In this document: in pieces, positions 58,230-64,000 of the stretch
Numbering within the stretch: position 1 is the first letter of the stretch
How the letters are laid out: every line of letters starts with the position of its first letter
IMG/VR virus record: IMGVR_UViG_3300042197_001567
Span: 27,095 to 91,094 of that record
Source of the DNA: a virus
Length of the DNA stretch: 64,000 nucleotides
Direction: 5' to 3' (one strand)
Notes under the pieces: model-generated
What the model was told of the DNA's origin: nothing
Seen by the model: the letters and a program-made list of their open reading frames with translations, nothing else
Databases searched by the model: none
Made by a program: the position numbers and the translations under genes

Positions 58230-59144
58230 ATGAATTATAAAAAGTTAGTTAGAGATATTTTATCAGAAATGGAAGTTGGTTCTTTTATACCAACTGTATA
58301 TCCTAGTCTAGACTGGGATGATAATATCATGAGAATGCCAACAAAAATTTATCTTTTAGATAAGGAAGGAAGAGATGTTGGTATGTCAACAGAAGACTTT
58401 GCCGAATACAGAAGTATGATTGGTAAAGAACATTTTGATTATGAAGGTCATACTATTGTTGGTTATTCACCAGATCCATTAGTTGACTTTAGAACCACAG
58501 GGGACAGAAAATTTTTAGATGATATAGAAAACGCACCACTTGTTAGAGTTGGATGGGAAAAGTTAAGAGACGCAATCAATAATGGTGTGATATTTGCAAT
58601 AATCACAGCAAGGGGTCATCACCCTAACACACTTAAAAAGGCGGTCTTAAAATTAATCAGTATGGAAAGGGGGGGTATTGACAAGAACCAAATGTTAAAC
58701 TCACTTCGAAAATTTAGAGAGACCATGAAATTAAAACCTATGAGTGATTCTGAATTGGTAAGAGATTATTTAAATCGTTGTGTTTTTGTGCCGGTTAGTT
58801 ATGAGTCAGACGAAGCTGCGTCCCCAGAAGAATTAAAGTTCCAAGCAAACAAAAATTTTCACGATTATGTAAGTGCTTTATCTTATAGATTACAGAAGAA
58901 GGCATATTTTGACGATCAAATCGGAGATAAAGGGCCTGTAGAAAGTGGATTCTTATTTGTAGAACCCGAAGTACACTTTTTAGATGATGATGAAAAAAAC
59001 GCAATTGCATCAAGTGAAAGAGCTAAAGAAACAGGATTAAAATCTTTAAGAACATTTTTAACTAAATCAGGTGAAGAAGAAGAAATTAAAGAAAATAAAT
59101 TAGCTGAAAATATTATTGCTAGAATTAAAAGAAGAATATTTTAA
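58230..59144 (+). CDS. HAD-like phosphatase with [LI]xE tag, between sheath and tube
   Basis: 304 residues. The first 13 residues, MNYKKLVRDILSE, are the recurrent tag. HAD motif I is LDWDDNIMRMP (about 27-37). VIFAIITARGHHPNT (about 120-134) gives motif II (Thr). FDDQIGDKGPVE near residue 230 could be the motif IV acidic region. The C-terminus has EEIKENKLAENIIARIKRRIF with two more [LI]-x-E sites. HAD enzymes remove phosphate; substrate here unknown. The location between two abundant tail proteins and the tag suggest a virion-packaged enzyme; inference. The ATG is three bases after TATTTATT. Confidence 0.72.
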   Translation: MNYKKLVRDILSEMEVGSFIPTVYPSLDWDDNIMRMPTKIYLLDKEGRDVGMSTEDFAEYRSMIGKEHFDYEGHTIVGYSPDPLVDFRTTGDRKFLDDIENAPLVRVGWEKLRDAINNGVIFAIITARGHHPNTLKKAVLKLISMERGGIDKNQMLNSLRKFRETMKLKPMSDSELVRDYLNRCVFVPVSYESDEAASPEELKFQANKNFHDYVSALSYRLQKKAYFDDQIGDKGPVESGFLFVEPEVHFLDDDEKNAIASSERAKETGLKSLRTFLTKSGEEEEIKENKLAENIIARIKRRIF

Positions 59145-59183
59145 AAAAAAACAAAGTAAATAGAAAAATTTTTTGACATGATA

Positions 59184-59191
59184 TATTTATC
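59184..59191 (+). promoter_or_regulatory. TATTTATC late-promoter-like motif
   Basis: Within the small palindrome TGATATATTTATCA, 43 bases upstream of the tail tube gene. Confidence 0.45.
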
Positions 59192-59234
59192 ATAATAAAA
59201 GAATAAACATAAAACAAAAAAAAATAAAAAAATT

Positions 59235-59723
59235 ATGGCTGATTTATTAATGAAAATGCCAGTTCCGTATGAACCTAAAAGACAGAACAGGTTTATTTTA
59301 CGTTTTCCTTCAAGTTTAGGTATTAACGAGTGGTTTGTAGAAAGTGCATCTCGACCAACAATTAAAATCAACTCTACGGAAATTCAATTTTTGAATACTT
59401 CAACTTATGTTGCTGGTAGATTTGTATGGAACTCAATCAATGTTAAGTTTAGAGATCCAATTGGGCCATCAGCTTCACAAGCAATTATGGAATGGATTCG
59501 TTTATGTGCTGAATCAGTAACAGGACGTATGGGTTATGCTGCGGGTTACAAAAAAAATGTCGACCTTGAAATGTTAGACCCTACAGGAGTTGTTGTTGAA
59601 AAGTGGATATTAGAGGGAGCTTTCTTAACTGATGCTAACTTTGGTTCGTTATCTTATTCACAAGATGCAATTGCCGACATTTCAGCGACTTTGCAAATGG
59701 ATCGTTGTATTTTGGTTTACTGA
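59235..59723 (+). CDS. Tail tube protein, T4 gp19-like
   Basis: 162 residues, equal to T4 gp19 length. RFILRFPSSLGINEWFVESASRPTIKI, NVKFRDPIGPSASQAIMEWI and DPTGVVVEKWILEGAFLTDANFGSLSYSQDAIADISATLQMDRC are conserved tube sequences. Hexamers of it stack inside the sheath. A TATTTATC motif lies at 59184. It ends with TGA and is followed by a UUCG-loop terminator, as expected for a highly expressed gene. Confidence 0.95.
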   Translation: MADLLMKMPVPYEPKRQNRFILRFPSSLGINEWFVESASRPTIKINSTEIQFLNTSTYVAGRFVWNSINVKFRDPIGPSASQAIMEWIRLCAESVTGRMGYAAGYKKNVDLEMLDPTGVVVEKWILEGAFLTDANFGSLSYSQDAIADISATLQMDRCILVY

Positions 59724-59748
59724 AAACGATTCAAAATATTTTTTTCAA

Positions 59749-59783
59749 AATCCCTTTACTTCGGTATTAGGGATTTTTTTTTG
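59749..59783 (+). terminator. Terminator with UUCG loop after tube gene
   Basis: AATCCCT (59749-59755) and AGGGATT (59769-59775) form the stem, with an inner C-TTCG-G loop at 59759-59764, followed by a run of nine T. Confidence 0.88.
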
Positions 59784-59846
59784 TTTATATTAATTCTTTA
59801 CTAAAAACAATGTGAAATTATATTTAAAATAAAAGTAAAATTAAAT

Positions 59847-60611
59847 ATGGAAAACAATGCTCACGAATACGGACAAATGAATTTTAACTTACCACACGAT
59901 GTTGTGTCTCTTCCATCCGGTGGTATTTTTTATCCAAACAAAAAAAAGAGTGTAAAAATTGGATATTTAACTGCCGCAGATGAAAATATCCTTGTAAACT
60001 TTGACGGAAACAAAACTATTAAAGAAAGTATTGTATTACCTCTTTTAAGAAATAAACTTTATGAATCGGATTTAAGACCGGAAGATTTACTTGACGGAGA
60101 TGTTGAAGCGATTTTAATTTTTTTAAGAAACACATCTTTTGGACCGGAGTACAAAGTTAATGTTGTGGATCCCGCAACTCAAAAAAATTTCACATCATCT
60201 ATTATGTTAGATGAACTTAACATTAAAAAAACCACAGTAAAACCAGACGAAAGTGGTACTTTTACAGTTTTACTACCAAAAAGTCAAACGACAGTAAAAG
60301 TGAAACCTTTAAACATGAGAGACACAGTTGAAATGGAAAGAATACTTGACATGTACCCACAAGGACGAGTTTCACCAATTATCACCACAAGACTTCAAAA
60401 ACAAATTGTAGAACTTAATGGTAGTGACGACAAAGGGCAAATTGCTAAGTTTGTTGAAAGTATGCCCATATCTGACTCTAAATTTGTTAGAAATTTTATT
60501 TTTGAAAACGAACCTAGATTAGATTTAACCCGAGAAATTATAGCCCCGTCTGGAGAAAGAGTTACTGTAACAGTAAACTTTGGGGTGGAATTTTTTCGGC
60601 CTTTCTTCTGA
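59847..60611 (+). CDS. Tail assembly chaperone-like protein (gpG position)
   Basis: 254 residues. NFNLPHDVVSLPSGGIFYPNKKKSVKIGYLTAADENIL is typical of T4-like baseplate/tail assembly proteins of the gp26/gp51 type in aquatic phages, and VKPLNMRDTVEMERIL and PRLDLTREIIAPSGERVTVTV follow. It lies between tube and tape measure, the usual site of the lambda G/GT type tail chaperones. Its last codons (TTT TTT CGG CCT TTC TTC TGA) sit on a site where a +1 shift opens 50 more codons with gene-like sequence. The 254-residue form is the in-frame product. Confidence 0.78.
   Translation: MENNAHEYGQMNFNLPHDVVSLPSGGIFYPNKKKSVKIGYLTAADENILVNFDGNKTIKESIVLPLLRNKLYESDLRPEDLLDGDVEAILIFLRNTSFGPEYKVNVVDPATQKNFTSSIMLDELNIKKTTVKPDESGTFTVLLPKSQTTVKVKPLNMRDTVEMERILDMYPQGRVSPIITTRLQKQIVELNGSDDKGQIAKFVESMPISDSKFVRNFIFENEPRLDLTREIIAPSGERVTVTVNFGVEFFRPFF
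60591..60597 (+). promoter_or_regulatory. Probable programmed frameshift site TTTTTTC
   Basis: In-frame codons TTT TTT (249-250 of the 59847 gene) are followed by CGG, rare in this genome. A Phe-tRNA at TTT can move +1 to TTC, or two Phe-tRNAs can move back by 2. Either continues in the frame that codes for the 50-residue extension. The in-frame stop follows four codons later. Confidence 0.6.
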
Positions 60612-60750
60612 ATATAGAACCTTTATATTAGACGAATACATATTCTTAGCCAGAATGTTAAGAATTTCTTACTCTGATTTTCAGAGGATGCCAACTTACG
60701 AAAGAAAATACATTATTGACAAATTAATTGAGTCGAAAAATAAAAACTGA
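60598..60750 (+). CDS. GT-type extension of the tail chaperone (after frameshift)
   Basis: 50 codons in the +1 frame to TGA at 60748-60750, with no start codon near its beginning. The peptide GLSSEYRTFILDEYIFLAR...DFQRMPTYERKYIIDKLIE has the look of the C-terminal part of tail chaperones and gp26/gp51-type proteins (aromatic pair, then MPTYERKYIID). The frame just upstream holds TAA stops at 60569 and 60574, so it can only be reached by shifting from the preceding gene between about 60577 and 60611. The fused product would be 300 residues. Confidence 0.65.
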   Translation, partial: GLSSEYRTFILDEYIFLARMLRISYSDFQRMPTYERKYIIDKLIESKNKN

Positions 60751-60758
60751 TAAAAATA

Positions 60759-60766
60759 TATTTATT
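60759..60766 (+). promoter_or_regulatory. TATTTATT late-promoter-like motif
   Basis: 11 bases upstream of the tape-measure-like gene start. Confidence 0.45.
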
Positions 60767-60777
60767 AAATAAAAAAT

Positions 60778-62826
60778 ATGTTTGCACCAGGACAAGAAGC
60801 GGACCCAACGGCAATTAGTGCTGAAATTCTTAAACAACAACAAGATGCTAACATTAGAGAGTCTAGAAGGGTTGGTAAAGATCTCTACACAAATATTTTA
60901 AGAGGATTTGCCGAAGGTAATATTTTTGACCCAGCCAACAAAGACAGCGTCGCGGCTGTTCTGAATGATGCAATCAAAAAGGTTACTGATCCCAGGGAAA
61001 TTTTAAAAAGGACTGCGGATTTAGATGCTATGGCGGCTAAATTAAGAAACACTCTTGGTTTAGGAACAGAAAAAAGTAGAGAATTTTCACAGGCAATTGC
61101 AGACAATGCGGGTAGATTTATTGAATACGGATTTGATATTGAAGAAGTTGTTGACACATATGAAGATTTATTTAAAACATATAGAACAAATGTAACAATA
61201 TCGGATGAAGAATTATTACAACTTAAATCAACTGCAGCAGTAACCGCTCAAGGTGTTGGAACCTTAACTGAAAGTTTTAGAGCGGTTGGTGTAGGTATCA
61301 ATGAGATTGGTGATAGAATGTTAGAAGTTACTAACATTGCAAAAGATGCTGGAGTTGCGGTAAGTGCTGTAGCGGCTGGTGTTGTTAGTAATTTAGAAAA
61401 AATGAATATCTATAATTTTGAGGGAGGAACAAAAGGTTTAGCCAAAATGTCAGCACAGGCTGCAAGATTAAATATAGACATGGGTAAAATTTTTACCGTT
61501 GTGGACAAAGTATTCAACCCAGAAGGAGCAATAGAATTGGCAGCCTCATTACAAAGGTTAGGTGTGTCTGCAAACGCACTTTTAGATCCTTTGAGATTAA
61601 TGGACCTATCACAAAACGACCCAGCCGAACTACAAAATCAAATAGTAGAAATGTCTAAAGATTTCGTAAGGTTCAATGAAACTTTAGGTCAATTTGAAAT
61701 TTTACCAGGTGAAAAAAGAAGATTAAATGAAATAGGTAAAGAACTTGGTATGACAAGTGGAGAATTACAAAAGATGGCAATAAACGCCGCCAATCTTGAC
61801 CATAAAATGAAACAAATTAAATTTCCAAGTTCAATCGCAAGTAAAGAAGATAGAGAATTAATTGCAACCTTAGCCACTGTAAATAAAGAAGGTATTGCAG
61901 AAATAAAAGTTAAACAATTTGACGATAAAGGAAACGAAACTGGACAATTTGAAATTGTTGAGGCGTCACAACTTACTGCCAAACAAATCGAGGCATTGAA
62001 AAAAGACCAACAAAGTAGAGGTCTTACCATGGAAGAACTACAAAAAGAAAATTTAACTGAATTACAGAGACTTAATTATTTGGTCGAGTCAATTGTAACC
62101 GCAATTGCATATGGAGAATCTGGATCTATGCCAGCAAGGGAATTATACGAGTTTGGTACTAAAAAAGTAAGAGAAACTTTATTTACCGAAGGAGATAGAC
62201 AAGGTATTGTTGGTGAAGAATTTAGAAACAGTAAACAATATAGACAAACTATTGATGATATGTATGCTGGTTTGAAACCAACACTTCAACAAATGGGACC
62301 TGAAGTTATGGAGTTGATAATGACAAAAGGAAAAGAAATTATTCAAAATATGAATATACCAACTTCTATTGGAGATATAACAACTATGATTAAAGACAAA
62401 ATTACGGATATTATAGGAGGAGGAGGAGGATTCAGTAATATTTTATCTAATTTTGGTATCGGAGGTTCTGAAACAGATCCTTTATCAAACTTTAATAAAA
62501 ACACCGAAGTATTAAACACAACCGTTTCAAACTTTACCACGCAACTTAATAATGTTTTTGAAATGGGTAAAATTGAATTTAAACCATTAGAAATAAATGA
62601 AAACGTTAAAATAGACTTAAATGTTAAGTTAGATCCAGATTCTAAAAACCAAGCATTAACAGATCTTATGACAAGAGCATTAACAGAATATTTCGAAGGT
62701 GGAAATAATACAACAAATATCAACATGATACTTGATCAAATGAACAAACACAAAACTGGAAATGGTTTAATACCTGGAGGATCTGGAGGACAATACACCG
62801 CAAGTGCTCCAGGAAAACCTTCATAA
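60778..62826 (+). CDS. Tape-measure-like tail protein
   Basis: 682 residues, largely helical. The middle has long Ala/Gly-rich amphipathic helices (TLTESFRAVGVGINEIGDRML, DAGVAVSAVAAGVVSNLEKM, GAIELAASLQRLGVSANALL). Lys/Glu helices follow, and the C-terminus has a Gly-rich GGGGGFSNIL hinge and an Asn/Gly-rich tail. Place after the tube and G/GT-type genes and helical composition fit a tape measure (T4 gp29 is 590 residues). It fixes tail length and may leave the tail during injection. It starts twelve bases after a TATTTATT motif. Confidence 0.8.
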   Translation: MFAPGQEADPTAISAEILKQQQDANIRESRRVGKDLYTNILRGFAEGNIFDPANKDSVAAVLNDAIKKVTDPREILKRTADLDAMAAKLRNTLGLGTEKSREFSQAIADNAGRFIEYGFDIEEVVDTYEDLFKTYRTNVTISDEELLQLKSTAAVTAQGVGTLTESFRAVGVGINEIGDRMLEVTNIAKDAGVAVSAVAAGVVSNLEKMNIYNFEGGTKGLAKMSAQAARLNIDMGKIFTVVDKVFNPEGAIELAASLQRLGVSANALLDPLRLMDLSQNDPAELQNQIVEMSKDFVRFNETLGQFEILPGEKRRLNEIGKELGMTSGELQKMAINAANLDHKMKQIKFPSSIASKEDRELIATLATVNKEGIAEIKVKQFDDKGNETGQFEIVEASQLTAKQIEALKKDQQSRGLTMEELQKENLTELQRLNYLVESIVTAIAYGESGSMPARELYEFGTKKVRETLFTEGDRQGIVGEEFRNSKQYRQTIDDMYAGLKPTLQQMGPEVMELIMTKGKEIIQNMNIPTSIGDITTMIKDKITDIIGGGGGFSNILSNFGIGGSETDPLSNFNKNTEVLNTTVSNFTTQLNNVFEMGKIEFKPLEINENVKIDLNVKLDPDSKNQALTDLMTRALTEYFEGGNNTTNINMILDQMNKHKTGNGLIPGGSGGQYTASAPGKPS

Positions 62827-62864
62827 AATTATCATATCTTTAATTTAAAAAAACCATAATTATC

Positions 62865-62872
62865 TATTTATT
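62865..62872 (+). promoter_or_regulatory. TATTTATT late-promoter-like motif
   Basis: Within TATTTATTTATAAC, 19 bases upstream of the last, partial gene. Confidence 0.45.
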
Positions 62873-62891
62873 TATAACAAAGTAAATTTTA

Positions 62892-64000
62892 ATGTCGGAT
62901 ACAACTTTATCATTTGATGCAAGTTCATCATTTAGAAATTCATTGATGAATAGAAACCTACCACCATATGCGGTACCGGGAGCCTTTTCACCACCATCAG
63001 GAAATGTAAATTATGAAATTTCACCATTGAATGATAGTTCAGTTATTGACTCACCAAATGATCTGATAGGTACAACTCAATTAGCAAATCAATTATATCC
63101 ACTAAATGAATATGGTCCAGATGGAGGATATAATAATGTTACATCAATAAGTCCAATTCCATTACCAGTCGACCCAAATCAAGGTGAATATGGACAGGAT
63201 GATGCGGAAATTTCATTAGTTAATGAATTTTTCATTGACGCCGCATACATAAAAAATGTTTATGGTCCAGAAACAGGATATAAAGATTTATATATTGTAA
63301 CTGATGTAATTCAAAATGCACAATATTTTGTGCCTTATTCTGATAGTGAAGGAGTACCTTTAGTCTTTCTTCCTTCAACATATACACCATTTCAAATATT
63401 AATCGACGACAACCCACAAGGATCATCCGGTTTATTATCACAAGACTCACAATTAGCTCAAAGAGCAGCGATCGCACTTCGAGATGAATTTAAAGCAAGA
63501 ATTGCATTTGAACAACAACAATTAATATCGAACGTATTTCAATTAGATAACTTACAAGATCCATTTGAGGCTTCATTAGTTGCTACAGGTCAACAACCAT
63601 TGATTGGAAAAAACTGGAAGATTACAGTTCCAGAAAATCCATTACTTTTAGCCGTTTCATTTGCCAATAGATTGACAGGAACTTATTTTCCTGTATCACC
63701 AATACCTGGAGATTATTTTGACGAAAATAATCAAGTACTATCACCACAGACAGAAAATGCACTAAACACGGTAAATAATTTAACTGGAGGACTATTAGGT
63801 CCTATTTTGAATAAAACAAGAAATCCATCCGAAGTATTTTTAGCGAATACTGGATACGGACAAAAATCAGTTTTATTTAAAAGTTTAGATTATAATGTTT
63901 ATCGTCCTAAATATGAAAAAGGATTATTGTTAGGTGTAACAACAGCAATCAATAATTTACTTGGTAACAATACAACGCAAGGTGGTGGTTACTATGTAGG
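62892..64000 (+). CDS. Predicted tail/baseplate structural protein, N-terminal part (runs off window)
   Basis: The frame is open from ATG 62892 to the window end (369 codons). Sequence is Pro-, Asn- and Ser-rich at the N-terminus (NRNLPPYAVPGAFSPPSG), then mixed, with LNEYGPDGGYNNVTSISPIPLPVD and KVY/NVYGPETGYKDLYIV-like repeats of 'YGPxxGY'. It resembles large baseplate proteins after tape-measure genes. The C-terminal part is missing, so size and family are not known. A TATTTATT motif lies at 62865-62872. Confidence 0.65.
   Translation, partial: MSDTTLSFDASSSFRNSLMNRNLPPYAVPGAFSPPSGNVNYEISPLNDSSVIDSPNDLIGTTQLANQLYPLNEYGPDGGYNNVTSISPIPLPVDPNQGEYGQDDAEISLVNEFFIDAAYIKNVYGPETGYKDLYIVTDVIQNAQYFVPYSDSEGVPLVFLPSTYTPFQILIDDNPQGSSGLLSQDSQLAQRAAIALRDEFKARIAFEQQQLISNVFQLDNLQDPFEASLVATGQQPLIGKNWKITVPENPLLLAVSFANRLTGTYFPVSPIPGDYFDENNQVLSPQTENALNTVNNLTGGLLGPILNKTRNPSEVFLANTGYGQKSVLFKSLDYNVYRPKYEKGLLLGVTTAINNLLGNNTTQGGGYYV

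Noticed and set aside
60612-60777. Non-coding spacer between chaperone and tape measure
   Set aside because: The +1 frame is open and protein-like up to 60750, so most of it is treated as a frameshift extension.
1-64000. tRNA, rRNA, integrase or attachment sites
   Set aside because: No cloverleaf-like sequence, rRNA segment, recombinase motif or flanking direct repeat was found on reading; a tRNAscan search would be needed to exclude tRNAs fully.

Overview
This window is a 64-kb piece of a large, AT-rich, tailed phage genome with a contractile, T4-like tail. The evidence is a tail sheath, a tail tube, a tape-measure-like protein, a gp5-like OB-fold baseplate protein, gp13/gp14/gp15-like neck and connector proteins, a family B DNA polymerase, a gp55-like late sigma factor, PhoH, dUTPase, an exonuclease and an SNF2 helicase carrying an intein. 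The host is probably a Bacteroidota bacterium, perhaps flavobacterial. One small protein has a flavobacterial-looking signal peptide ending in FSQ, Shine-Dalgarno sequences are nearly absent, and leaders are A-rich. I saw no tRNA, rRNA, CRISPR array or integrase.

Layout. 1-3.8 kb holds small proteins and two HNH endonucleases, one cut by the window edge. 3.8-9.4 kb (minus) holds baseplate and other structural genes, followed by the sigma factor. 10.2-22 kb (minus) is a sugar-modification block: GT2, GT-B, GT17 and methyltransferase genes and a cytidylyltransferase, mixed with PhoH, a HAD-like protein, dUTPase, an exonuclease and two homing endonucleases. 23-26 kb (minus) is a tightly coupled run of probable virion or head proteins, including a WYL-like one. 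26-42.4 kb (plus) is an adhesion block: a lectin-like structural protein, two large fibres built from YadA/autotransporter-type head repeats, then a second glycosylation set (GT8, TibC-like, GT9-like, GT60-like, HtrL/YibB-GT2) and Thr-rich structural proteins. 42.7-45.5 kb is DNA polymerase. 45.5-53 kb (minus) holds neck, superoxide dismutase fusion and helicase genes. 53-64 kb (plus) is the connector-sheath-tube-chaperone-tape measure cluster.

How the genes may work together. About thirteen glycosyltransferase domains sit beside fibre genes and virion proteins with Thr runs. This suggests the phage decorates its own fibres, stalks and perhaps its sheath with O-glycans. A second theme is a short helical tag ending in [LI]-x-E that recurs in at least eight proteins of mixed function. 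It resembles the T4 capsid-targeting/prohead-protease signal and may mark proteins packaged in the head.

Two recoding candidates stand out. One glycosyltransferase is interrupted by a TGA between two glycine codons inside a strong RNA hairpin, directly downstream of a homing endonuclease gene, which recalls T4 mobE/gene 60 bypassing. The tail-chaperone gene between tube and tape measure has a 50-codon extension in the +1 frame at a TTT-TTT-CGG site.
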